From NCBI RefSeq assembly GCF_040833995.1, contig NZ_CP162137.1:3146001-3210000 (forward strand): a DNA stretch of 64,000 nt. Reading direction: 5' to 3'. The stretch is from Leptospira sp. WS58.C1. GTDB lineage: Bacteria; Spirochaetota; Leptospiria; Leptospirales; Leptospiraceae. The notes under the pieces were generated by a model. That model ran no database searches and was not told the DNA's origin. It saw nothing but the letters and a program-made list of their open reading frames with translations. The position numbers and the translations under genes were made by a program. Below, one piece after another: positions 17,943-25,785 of this stretch; position 1 is the first letter of the stretch, and every line of letters starts with the position of its first letter.

Positions 17943-18533
17943 ATGCCTGACTGGGTCTTCGATTATCTAATTTTACCCCTCGGAATTTATTTTGCCAGAA
18001 TGACGGATGTAAGCATCGGTACTGTCCGCATCATACTCATCTCCAGGGAAAGAAAGATCCTGGCGGCCCTTCTTGGTTTTGTAGAAGTGCTTCTCTGGTT
18101 GATCGTAATCACGCAGATCATGAGAAACCTAAGCAATGTATTCTGCTATATAGCTTATGCGGGTGGATTTGCTACCGGCACTTTTTTAGGAATGGTAGTC
18201 GAAGAAAAACTAGCCCTAGGACATTCACTCATCCGTATCATCGTTCCGGAAAAAGGAGAAGAGATCGTCCAGAACCTGGCCCAAGCAGGTTACCGCACAA
18301 CAACCGTGGAAGCCCAAGGAGTGAGAGGACCTGTTAAAGTCATTCTATCCTTATTAAGGAGAAAGGATATACCCGTAGTGCTTGGAATACTGAAAGAAAC
18401 GGCTCCTGGAGCCTTTTATACGATAGAAAATGCCCGTAAGACAAGCGATCCGGAGCTGTGGAAAACGTCCGGGCAGGAAGGAGAAAGTTTTGCCCGCATC
18501 CTATGGAGAAGGCAATCCAGGATCAGAAAATGA
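17943..18533 (+). CDS. UPF0316 / DUF2179-type membrane protein
   Basis: A 196-residue protein. The N-terminal half has three hydrophobic helices with the family pattern ARMTDVSIGTVRIILISRERK and LGFVEVLLWLIVI, then YAGGFATGTFLGMVVEEKLALG. The C-terminal half is a small soluble alpha/beta domain (IVPEKGEEIVQNLAQAGYRTTTVEAQG, IPVVLGILKETAPGAFYTIEN), matching DUF2179/YitT-tail domains thought to sense small ligands. Its function is unknown. A hairpin after the stop separates it from the convergent SET gene. Confidence 0.8.
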   Translation: MPDWVFDYLILPLGIYFARMTDVSIGTVRIILISRERKILAALLGFVEVLLWLIVITQIMRNLSNVFCYIAYAGGFATGTFLGMVVEEKLALGHSLIRIIVPEKGEEIVQNLAQAGYRTTTVEAQGVRGPVKVILSLLRRKDIPVVLGILKETAPGAFYTIENARKTSDPELWKTSGQEGESFARILWRRQSRIRK

Positions 18534-18552
18534 TCCCGGATCTAGAAACAAG

Positions 18553-18576
18553 AAAGTCCCTTAAGCAGGGACTTTT
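18553..18576. terminator. Bidirectional hairpin between UPF0316 and SET genes
   Basis: AAAGTCCC (18553-18560) pairs with GGGACTTT (18568-18575), with T or A runs at the ends. It lies between convergent genes and overlaps the last codons of the SET gene. Confidence 0.6.
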
Positions 18577-19091
18577 ACCAAGATCTTCTTAATTTCCTTA
18601 TGCATGAAGGTAGGAAAATTGAGATTATACTGAGGTAGTAATAGTCTCCAATCATCCTTACGGATGAATTTGCGGCAGTTGGTCGCACCACAAGCACATT
18701 CGAAAGTCTGGTCAAAGTTCACTACAAAGTTACCGTAGTCTATGGTAAGTTCTTCCCCAACTTCTATATCCCTTTTGGCTATAATATTATCCGTTTGATC
18801 GTACCACATATTCGGATCGCAGGAATGGTTCATAAAGTTGGAGTGATTGATAACAAATTCAGGTCCGGAGGGGCCGGTGACTAGGCCAAAGTCTACATCA
18901 TAGCCGTATTTCATGAAGATTTCCTTCTCCTCTTCCGGAAGTTCATCGGCTTCCGAGACGGAGAGTACTTTCCATCCGAATTCCTCATCTTCGATCCATT
19001 CACTGTAGCTGAACAATAATGTTCCCTTAGCGATTGGTTGAGAGGCGAAGATTCCGTTTTCCCCGAACTTGTTCGTGCGTCTTTCGATCAT
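18561..19091 (-). CDS. SET-domain protein (putative lysine methyltransferase)
   Basis: A 176-residue stand-alone SET protein. It starts with RRTNKFGENGIFASQPIAKG, has the pseudoknot motif NHSCDPN at residues 88-94 and DYG at 118-120, and ends with a post-SET-like cysteine cluster CACGATNC. These are the SAM- and substrate-binding elements of SET methyltransferases, well known from eukaryotic histone methyltransferases and also found in some bacteria. The bacterial substrate is unknown. It is not visibly in an operon. Confidence 0.85.
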   Translation of the reverse strand: MIERRTNKFGENGIFASQPIAKGTLLFSYSEWIEDEEFGWKVLSVSEADELPEEEKEIFMKYGYDVDFGLVTGPSGPEFVINHSNFMNHSCDPNMWYDQTDNIIAKRDIEVGEELTIDYGNFVVNFDQTFECACGATNCRKFIRKDDWRLLLPQYNLNFPTFMHKEIKKILVKVPA

Positions 19092-19199
19092 GCAAGATAA
19101 ACCTGCTCTTCCCCATTAGGGGCAAAATTTTTATCAGTCAAGACCGAGATCGAAAAAACTTCAATTAAAAATATGAAATACCCCCTAGCTGGGCCCCCA

Positions 19200-19226
19200 A
19201 AAAAAAAGACCCGTCCCAACCGGTCC
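19200..19226 (-). terminator. Terminator of the 19250-19831 gene
   Basis: On the minus strand GACC (19225-19222) pairs with GGTC (19211-19208), followed by eight T (19207-19200). It lies 24 bases after the stop of the minus-strand gene. The stem is short. Confidence 0.5.
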
Positions 19227-19249
19227 CGATTCATACTTGGAAAAAAATT

Positions 19250-19831
19250 TCAAACGCCTCTGTCAGGAAGAAGATCAGAAATCAGTTCGTAAGTCCAATC
19301 CCCGTACGGATCTTCTTCCCTCTTCTCACTCTTGAGAGACCTCCAGTCCTTTCCCTTTCTTTCCATGACTAAAGAAGAAATTCTGAAGAGAGAAGTACGC
19401 CCACTTGCCTCTTCTAGTCTAGAACTATCCCTCCCAATTTCTAGAAAACAAGTCAGAGGAAAAATCCTGCTCCAATTTTCCCCCAAACCTAGGATGGCCT
19501 TTTCTAGATCATCGGACCCCGAACCTAGAGTTAGTCTAGTAACATCCACAAAGATAGGAATTTCTCTCCCCGCATGACCGAGAGTACCGGATCGGATCTC
19601 TTTGCAGAAGTGAACTGCTTGGGAAAAATTTTCCGCGAAGCCCAACACGGCCGAAGAGTGGTTATTGGAAATTCTGGAGATCATTCTTCCGAAACTGAGT
19701 CCGTCTTCGAGACCCAAACTTCCTTTGGGAAGGATTAGTATGGGTCTAACGTCTTTCCGGACCAGACGAAACAGGTATTTAACTAAAGCGAAGGATTTAT
19801 TTCTAGTCGGCTGGAACAAAGTCAGGAACAT
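19250..19831 (-). CDS. Hypothetical protein
   Basis: A 193-residue protein with no recognised family. It looks alpha/beta: VRPILILPKGSLGLEDGLSFGRMI, AVLGFAENFSQAVHFCKEI and EIPIFVDVTRLTLG alternate like strands and helices, and DWTYELISDLLP closes it. There is no signal peptide or membrane segment. A terminator-like hairpin follows, supporting it as a transcribed unit. The start could also be at a later codon. Confidence 0.55.
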   Translation of the reverse strand: MFLTLFQPTRNKSFALVKYLFRLVRKDVRPILILPKGSLGLEDGLSFGRMISRISNNHSSAVLGFAENFSQAVHFCKEIRSGTLGHAGREIPIFVDVTRLTLGSGSDDLEKAILGLGENWSRIFPLTCFLEIGRDSSRLEEASGRTSLFRISSLVMERKGKDWRSLKSEKREEDPYGDWTYELISDLLPDRGV

Positions 19832-20013
19832 GTCTTCTTCTTATGTCGAACAAAACTTATCTTTCGTTTAGTATAATTTATTCTAAAGAATGGAATTCTA
19901 TGTCGCATAAACGAATGCAATTTTCGTAAAATTCAAGAAAAGGAAAAAGGCTTGAGTACATTTTGCGGATATGTAAGTTTCGGATTTGTTTTATAAGGGA
20001 GGCACCGTCCGTT

Positions 20014-20421
20014 ATGAGTGGTAAAAGATTTCTTTCTAAGATTGATCATCAAAAGATTCTCTCCACTCTTGAGGTTTCCGCCCAATCCAAAGTAGTCCAA
20101 CCGAGCATCTTAGAAATTATACGTAAGACTTTATCTAAAGCCAAAAAGATCGATCAGAACCAAGTTCCCCAAGACCTGATCACTATGAATTCCAAATTCG
20201 TGCTCAAAGATTTGGGTAACGCGGAGGCATTCCAATTTACCTTAGTATATCCTGACGAATATACTGAGAATGCCGCTTCTCACGGAAAACTTTCCGTTTT
20301 TTCCGCTCATGGTTCCGCAGTACTCGGTGCAAGAGTGGGAGAAGTAGTCCGTTGGGAGATAAACGGAATGGACAAATATCTCAGAGTCCAAGAACTACTC
20401 TACCAACCGGCGGCTATTTAG
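20014..20421 (+). CDS. Rnk/GreA C-terminal-domain transcription-factor-like protein
   Basis: I chose ATG 20014 (135 residues) because AAGGGAGG lies at 19995-20002; an upstream in-frame ATG at 19963 has no such site. Residues about 65-130 form the FKBP-like domain shared by GreA and Rnk: KFVLKDLGNAEAFQFTLVYPDE, SVFSAHGSAVLGARVGEVVRW, LRVQELLYQP. Rnk binds RNA polymerase near the secondary channel. The N-terminal part is short and lacks the long GreA coiled coil, so it is nearer to Rnk. It ends 8 bases inside the convergent transporter gene. Confidence 0.8.
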   Translation: MSGKRFLSKIDHQKILSTLEVSAQSKVVQPSILEIIRKTLSKAKKIDQNQVPQDLITMNSKFVLKDLGNAEAFQFTLVYPDEYTENAASHGKLSVFSAHGSAVLGARVGEVVRWEINGMDKYLRVQELLYQPAAI

Positions 20422-22669
20422 GATAACCGTACAGTCCGCTCAGCTCCTTGTGTAGAATATCCTTATAATCCACCTCGCTGATCTGCCCGTTACGGATATC
20501 GTACACCCAACCGTGTATTTCCGGAAAACCATACTTAGCCAAAGCCGTCTGGATCATTCCTGTCTTATATAAGTTTACTACCTGTTCCGCAACATTCAGA
20601 TGAATCAGCCTTTCTTCTCTTTTATCTTCCGGAAGAGCATCCAATTCGTCCCTGTGTTTAAGATACACATCCTTAATATGAGTGATCCAATTATCTATAA
20701 GACCGGTGGACTTTCCTTGAAGAGCTGCCCTAACCCCACCACAACCGATATGACCGCAAACAATGATATGTTTTACGTTCAATGCATCGATCGCGTACTG
20801 GACCACGCTGAATAGGGACATATCGTCGACCGAAACCACATTGGCGATATTTCTGGTTACGAAAATTTCTCCGGGATTCGTCTTAGTGATCACATTTACC
20901 GGTACACGTGAGTCGCTACAGCCGATAAACAATGTTTGAGGCCTTTGTCCTTCCGCATGCCTGGAGAAAAACTCGGGGTCTTCCGCAGTCTTCTCCTCAA
21001 CCCATTCTTGGTTATTTCTCAATAATTTTTGATAAGACTCGCTCATCTCTTTTTTCAAGGATTCGATATCATTTTCCATATTCGGTATCCCTCCTAAAAT
21101 CACCGTTATTCCTTTACGGTGGGCATTTTTTCTAAAGTCGTGGATCAGTTCTCGAATATCCTGATCCATATGAAGTGTTCTAGTTCCGTCTATCTCCAAG
21201 GTGATCCCGGAAGGTTGCTCCTCTAAGACGGCTTTAATACGGGCCTTATGCAAAAATCCGAGAATTTCCCCTAGCATGATCCTTCGAAATCTGCCATGGT
21301 TTTCGACCATGATGATAGCACCTTGGTTATCCCTATATAAAGCAAAGCCCAAAGCCACCAAGATCCCGCAGAATGTCCCGATCAGAACGTTCGTGAAGAA
21401 CGTAACGACTACGGTCACCAAAAAAGGTAAGAACTGGGAATATCCCTTTTGGAACATTAGGCGGACAATCTCCGGTTTTGCGAGTTTGAGACCTGTAAAA
21501 GTCAATATCGCAGCAAGAGATGCTAACGGAATGTTATTCATAAATTTAGGAAAAAGTAATACACTTATCCCTATCCAAACTCCATGGAATATTGCCGAAA
21601 ACTTGGTCTTTGCACCGGAAGAAGCGTTTACGGTACCTCTGACCACCACACTAGTAATAGGAATACCACCTGCGAGTCCACAGGCCATATTTCCCAACCC
21701 TTGGGCAATCAACTCCCGGGACATGGGAGTTTTTCGATTCTCCTCGTCCAGTTTATCCACCACTTCCACGGAAAGTAAGGACTCTAAAGAAGAAGCAAAC
21801 GCGATGGTTAATGCTAAGATCCATACGGGGCTCTGGTCCCAATAGGAGAAGTTCGGAAAATCCAAATGAGCAAACAGTTCGGAAGAATTCTTAAAAATAG
21901 GAAGAGTGACCAAATGGTCCTGGCTAAGAGCTCCGCCAGGAAGCAGATGCCCTAAAAATAAATTCATGCTCGTTCCGATTATGATCGCGACCAACGAAGC
22001 AGGCACATATTTGAATTTTTTAGCGAAGTATCTATCCCAAATCCAGAAAGATAAGAGGGATATCACTCCGATCACCAAGACATTGGTTTGTAAATTCCGA
22101 AAAGCATGCATGAGCAGCGTCAAAGAGTTTGTTTCCTTTGATTCATGAGGATCGTGGTAGGTTTCGTTGATATCCTCTTTAGTGATATCGAATTCCTCTA
22201 CTCCGAACTCTTCTACGTCGTAACCGATCAAGTGAGGCAATTGTTTGATGATCAGAAGTAAACCGATCGCGACCGACATTCCTACAACGGTAGCCGAAGG
22301 GAGATAAGCGGCTAATGCTCCACTTTTTAAGAACCCAAGCAAAGCTTGGATCATTCCCGCAAGAAACAACGCAAGAAGGAATGCGTCGAAACTCCCTAAG
22401 TCTTTGATACCGGAAAGAACGATCGCTGTCAAACTGGCCGTCGGTCCCGATACACTTAAGGCGGATTTACTGAAAGTTCCTACTACGATCCCACCTATAA
22501 AACCGGAAATAATTCCGGAAAATAAAGGAGCCCCGGACGCATGAGCGATCCCCAAACAAAGAGGGATTGCTACTAAAAAAACTGCGATACTCGAGGAAAG
22601 ATCGTAAGGAAGGTTGGAAAGAAATTGTTTCGTTTTTAAATTCATTGATACTCGCATGGTAGGATCCAT
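20414..22669 (-). CDS. SulP anion transporter fused to beta-carbonic anhydrase
   Basis: A 751-residue fusion. Residues about 10-430 are a SulP/SLC26 transporter: SSSIAVFLVAIPLCLGIAHASGAPLFSGIISG, SVSGPTASLTAIVLSG, GLGNMACGLAGGIPITSVVVRGT. About 440-530 are STAS-like (GITLEIDGTRTLHMDQDIREL). About 535-735 are a beta-carbonic anhydrase: Cys584, Asp586 and Arg588 in CSDSR, with His640 and Cys643 in CGHIGCGG, so zinc ligands and the Asp/Arg dyad are intact. Such fusions have been proposed to be bicarbonate transporters that couple uptake with CO2 hydration. Start could be any of Met1, 5 or 9. Confidence 0.95.
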   Translation of the reverse strand: MDPTMRVSMNLKTKQFLSNLPYDLSSSIAVFLVAIPLCLGIAHASGAPLFSGIISGFIGGIVVGTFSKSALSVSGPTASLTAIVLSGIKDLGSFDAFLLALFLAGMIQALLGFLKSGALAAYLPSATVVGMSVAIGLLLIIKQLPHLIGYDVEEFGVEEFDITKEDINETYHDPHESKETNSLTLLMHAFRNLQTNVLVIGVISLLSFWIWDRYFAKKFKYVPASLVAIIIGTSMNLFLGHLLPGGALSQDHLVTLPIFKNSSELFAHLDFPNFSYWDQSPVWILALTIAFASSLESLLSVEVVDKLDEENRKTPMSRELIAQGLGNMACGLAGGIPITSVVVRGTVNASSGAKTKFSAIFHGVWIGISVLLFPKFMNNIPLASLAAILTFTGLKLAKPEIVRLMFQKGYSQFLPFLVTVVVTFFTNVLIGTFCGILVALGFALYRDNQGAIIMVENHGRFRRIMLGEILGFLHKARIKAVLEEQPSGITLEIDGTRTLHMDQDIRELIHDFRKNAHRKGITVILGGIPNMENDIESLKKEMSESYQKLLRNNQEWVEEKTAEDPEFFSRHAEGQRPQTLFIGCSDSRVPVNVITKTNPGEIFVTRNIANVVSVDDMSLFSVVQYAIDALNVKHIIVCGHIGCGGVRAALQGKSTGLIDNWITHIKDVYLKHRDELDALPEDKREERLIHLNVAEQVVNLYKTGMIQTALAKYGFPEIHGWVYDIRNGQISEVDYKDILHKELSGLYGYPK

Positions 22670-22875
22670 TCTATTTAGAATAAAAACCGAGAATCGGAAA
22701 CAGAAAAAAATTCCGTAACTTTTTCCGACGTCAGTCGAAAGTATCCATTGGCTAGTGAAATTGAAGCAGCTTGTCTTTACCAGACTTTTTTGAAAAAAAT
22801 CAAAATATGAACAATTGATCGGCGAGAATAGCTATAATAAAAATACGTAAAAAAAATGAAACATAGAGGAACCCG

Positions 22876-23508
22876 ATGGGAATAAATTTGTTCAAACTTA
22901 TAAGATTAGAATCCATAGTTATAACTTTCATAATATATGGTTTTTCGAATATTGTTTATACTAAAGAAATTCCAAAATTAGAAACAGCCATTTTTGCAGG
23001 AGGATGTTTCTGGTGTATGGAGGGTCCGTTTGAAAAACTGCCCGGTGTAATATCCGTAATTTCAGGTTATACCGGCGGAAAAGAAAAAAATCCCACATAC
23101 GAGGATGTAGGTTATGGAAGAACGGGACATAGAGAATCCGTACTTATCACGTACGATCCGAAAAAGATCGAATACTCAAAACTTTTAGACACATATTGGA
23201 GACAGATAGATCCGACAGATCCGGGTGGACAATTTGCGGATAGAGGTAACCAATATAAAACTGCTATTTATTACAAGAACGAAGCGCAAAAAAAACTAGC
23301 CCAAGAATTTAAGGATAAGATAGGAGCTTCCGGAAAATTCTCCTCTCCTATCGTTGTGGAAATATTACCCGCTTCGGAATTTTATCCGGCGGAAGAATAC
23401 CATCAGGATTATTATAAAAAGAACCCCGCACATTATAAACAATACAGAAAGGGCTCCGGGAGAGAGGATTACGTTAAAGAAGTCTGGGGCGGAGAGACGC
23501 AGAGATAA
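22876..23508 (+). CDS. msrA: Peptide-methionine (S)-S-oxide reductase MsrA, exported form
   Basis: Repairs oxidised methionine (S epimer). The 210 residues show the catalytic motif GCFWCMEG with Cys44, the GYTGG and PTYEDVGYGRTGHRE substrate segments, DPTDPGGQFADRGNQY, and AEEYHQDYYKKNP. About 30 extra N-terminal residues form a hydrophobic signal or anchor (ESIVITFIIYGFSNIVYT), so it probably works in the periplasm. The final codons overlap an imperfect inverted-repeat region. Confidence 0.95.
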   Translation: MGINLFKLIRLESIVITFIIYGFSNIVYTKEIPKLETAIFAGGCFWCMEGPFEKLPGVISVISGYTGGKEKNPTYEDVGYGRTGHRESVLITYDPKKIEYSKLLDTYWRQIDPTDPGGQFADRGNQYKTAIYYKNEAQKKLAQEFKDKIGASGKFSSPIVVEILPASEFYPAEEYHQDYYKKNPAHYKQYRKGSGREDYVKEVWGGETQR

Positions 23509-23620
23509 AAGAGGCACTAAGTTTATTCACAAGAGGCACAGAGCCGCGGAGGGAGTTCGAGTATTTAAGATGAATTCTTTCAAAACATTTCTCTGCGTCT
23601 TCGCGTCTCTGTGTGAAAAA
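23495..23620. repeat. Imperfect inverted repeats around the msrA 3' end
   Basis: AGACGCAGAGA (23495-23505, inside msrA) is the exact reverse complement of TCTCTGCGTCT (23590-23600). A second arm, TTCACAAGAGGCACAGAG (23526-23543) and onward, imperfectly pairs with CGCGTCTCTGTGTGAA (23602-23617). It contains no ORF of interest and looks like a dispersed repeat rather than a terminator. Confidence 0.55.
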
Positions 23621-23631
23621 ACTCTGTGTCT

Positions 23632-24684
23632 TTATTCCCCGAGTAAACGGAAAAGGTAAATTGTTAGTCTTTGTAGTTTGTCTCTTTCCGGACCTGGGAT
23701 TTCCTTTTCCAGATCGATCGTTTTTCTGTAGATCGATTTGAGATGGTTTTTCATCGTCCCCGGATGGATCCCTAAGTCTTCGCTAATCCGACTCTTATCC
23801 TTACCGGAAGCGATTCCCGCACAGATCTCTGTTTCTTTTTTAGTGAGTTTCGTTTTATCTCTTAAAATTCCGATCAGGGCTTCCCTATCCAAACCTTCGT
23901 ATTTTCTGAAAGTATCGGAAGGAGATTTTGCAAAATCAGAATTGTTCCTTACTTCTCCCGACTCTGGAAGCTCGGGATTCGCGAGGATAGTGCTTAAGAA
24001 GCTGGAGACCTCTCCGTTACGATCTCTAATAGGAATAACGTTTTGTTTCCAGTCTTTTACGAAACCGTTTTTAAGATTCGAGTTAGCGATGGAAACAGAT
24101 CCTTGCAGGACCGACTCCCAAAACTCATCGTAAAAAGTTTTAGAAGCTCCCATTCCTGATTGGAATGCTTTAGGAGTTTTTCCTATGAGTTCATTCTCTT
24201 TTAAGCCGGAAATTTTTTCGAACTGTTTGTTCACCGCAAGGATCACACCTTCTTTATCGGTTAAGAACATTCCATTTTGGGATTGTTGGAACGCTTTGTA
24301 TAAAGCTTCCTTCTTCTCCGCTTCCGATTCTTTATCTTCCGTGAATACGAACAGATAAGACATCTCCGGCATTAGGTAAGCGTGTTGTTTCGTTTGGAGA
24401 AAACTTCCGTCTTTCTTCATTAAATGAAGACCTCTTCCCTCAAACTCTCCCGACTTGCTTACATTAGGTAATATAACTGTTTCGAGATATTTTCGATCCG
24501 TTTCGGAAAGAAAATCCGTAAGGCTCATACTTATAGCGGACTCTAGGGTAGCGATGCTAAGGATCTTCCTTCCATTCTCATTAATATGAAGGATCCTTCC
24601 GCTCGAATCACAAATTAACAAAATATCGGGCATACTTTCTTGTCTTTGAACAATTTCTTTAACGTTTTCCAAACTTAGGTCCAT
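23632..24684 (-). CDS. PAS-domain LuxR-type regulator
   Basis: A 350-residue protein. Two PAS domains are visible: about 15-115 (PDILLICDSSGRILHINENGRKIL, SLTDFLSETDR) and 125-240 (NGMFLTDKEGVILAVNKQFEKISG, ELIGKTPKAF, and the PAC-like KNGFVKDWKQNVIPIRDRNG). Residues about 278-340 are a LuxR/GerE helix-turn-helix: LTKKETEICAGIASGKDKSRISEDLGIHPGTMKNHLKSIYRK. It lacks receiver and kinase domains, so it is a one-component sensor-regulator. There is no obvious heme ligand or flavin Cys motif. Targets are unknown. Confidence 0.85.
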   Translation of the reverse strand: MDLSLENVKEIVQRQESMPDILLICDSSGRILHINENGRKILSIATLESAISMSLTDFLSETDRKYLETVILPNVSKSGEFEGRGLHLMKKDGSFLQTKQHAYLMPEMSYLFVFTEDKESEAEKKEALYKAFQQSQNGMFLTDKEGVILAVNKQFEKISGLKENELIGKTPKAFQSGMGASKTFYDEFWESVLQGSVSIANSNLKNGFVKDWKQNVIPIRDRNGEVSSFLSTILANPELPESGEVRNNSDFAKSPSDTFRKYEGLDREALIGILRDKTKLTKKETEICAGIASGKDKSRISEDLGIHPGTMKNHLKSIYRKTIDLEKEIPGPERDKLQRLTIYLFRLLGE

Positions 24685-25078
24685 CCGATTCGTTTTGTAT
24701 CTAAAGAAACCGCTCGATTCTCTTCGAAAAGATTTCTCTTTTATTCAATAACTTAAGACATGTATTTTTAAAAAAATCCTACAAAGCATTCCTAGAATAC
24801 TAAGAAGAAGCTTAACTGTTAACTGAAGCTCCTCACAGCTTCGCGGGATTATGTACACTTGATCATAAAAATTCCCCAAGTTAATTGTTGCAAAAGAAAG
24901 GCAAACTCATCCTAAGCCTGTGTATCGATCTCTACAAGGCTCCTAATTCCAAAGGATTATTTTTTTACAGAGCCATTATGGCCGGGTCTAAACTGCCTAT
25001 CCTAAAGGGTTCCGGACTCTTGAAACCCGAAACTAAATACTGATTGATGACTAAAGCTTTAGTACGAATTATAAAGTT
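24685..25078 (+). other. Intergenic region between PAS-LuxR and GST genes
   Basis: No gene found. It holds a short hairpin (GAAGCT/AGCTTC around 24825) and the 14-base palindrome at 25050-25063. The 24935-25045 part could fold (GGCTC paired with GAGCC, GGGTT with AACCC), but I could not match it to a known riboswitch. It probably contains both divergent promoters. Confidence 0.4.
25050..25063. promoter_or_regulatory. 14-base palindrome upstream of GST gene
   Basis: ACTAAAGCTTTAGT is a perfect palindrome ending 15 bases before the ATG at 25079. It is a plausible operator for a dimeric regulator, or chance in AT-rich DNA. Confidence 0.35.
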
Positions 25079-25708
25079 ATGAGCGATCTGAAACTTGTAA
25101 TTGGAAATAAAAACATCTCCTCCTGGTCTTTCCGCCCCTGGATCCTACTCACTCAATTCGAAATTCCATTCGAAGAGATCTCCTTAAAACTATTTACACC
25201 CGAATATGCGGCCATAATCGATAAGTACTCTCCTTCTAAAAAAGTGCCTGTGCTCAACGACGGAAACCTAAGAGTTTGGGACAGTCTCAGCATTGCGGAA
25301 TATTTGGCAGAAAAATATGCGGATAAACAACTCTGGCCCCAAGATAAGATCGCAAGAGCCATGGCAAGATCCGTAACGGCAGAAATGCATTCCGGATTCA
25401 CTGGACTAAGATCCAATCTAAGCATGAATTTTCATGGAAGAAAGTCGGACTTTTCCCCTCCGGAAGATGCAAAGAAGGATATAGATAGGATCCAATCTCT
25501 CTGGGAAGAATGTTTGAGCTCCTACGGCGGGCCATTTCTATTCGGTAAAAACTTTTGCATAGCGGATGCGTTCTACGCCCCGGTAGTTTCCAGATTCATA
25601 ACCTACGGAGTAAAGCTGAGTCCTAAAGCTAGTGAGTATGTACAAACTATTTCCAATTTACCTTCCTACAAATCCTGGGGAGAAGGTGCTAAACTAGAGA
25701 TCGCCTAA
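25079..25708 (+). CDS. Glutathione S-transferase family protein
   Basis: A 209-residue protein. The N-terminal thioredoxin-like domain has KNISSWSFRPWILLTQFEIPFEEI, KKVPVLNDGNLRVWDSLSIAEYLAEKY: the cis-Pro after Val and the glutathione-binding Asp-Ser are present, and SSWS supplies a candidate catalytic Ser. The helical C-terminal domain has GPFLFGKNFCIADAFYAPVVSRF, the GST N-capping and hydrophobic-staple region. The substrate is unknown; close relatives are annotated simply as GST. Confidence 0.85.
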   Translation: MSDLKLVIGNKNISSWSFRPWILLTQFEIPFEEISLKLFTPEYAAIIDKYSPSKKVPVLNDGNLRVWDSLSIAEYLAEKYADKQLWPQDKIARAMARSVTAEMHSGFTGLRSNLSMNFHGRKSDFSPPEDAKKDIDRIQSLWEECLSSYGGPFLFGKNFCIADAFYAPVVSRFITYGVKLSPKASEYVQTISNLPSYKSWGEGAKLEIA

Positions 25709-25725
25709 GGTCCTTGTGGGACCTT
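25707..25725 (+). terminator. Weak hairpin after GST gene
   Basis: AAGGTCC (25707-25713) pairs with GGACCTT (25719-25725), partly inside the stop codon. There is no T run directly after, so its role as a terminator is uncertain. Confidence 0.4.
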
Positions 25726-25785
25726 GAATAAATACAATCATATTTTTGCTTGTTTTTTGATTAGTATTTTTTAGAATTCCAAGTT

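Noticed and set aside
21201..21845. 214-codon open frame on the plus strand
   Set aside because: Antisense to the SulP-carbonic anhydrase fusion gene.
24935..25045. Possible riboswitch upstream of the GST gene
   Set aside because: Foldable segments exist, but I could not match cobalamin, TPP, SAM, glycine, guanidine or cyclic-di-GMP consensus elements.
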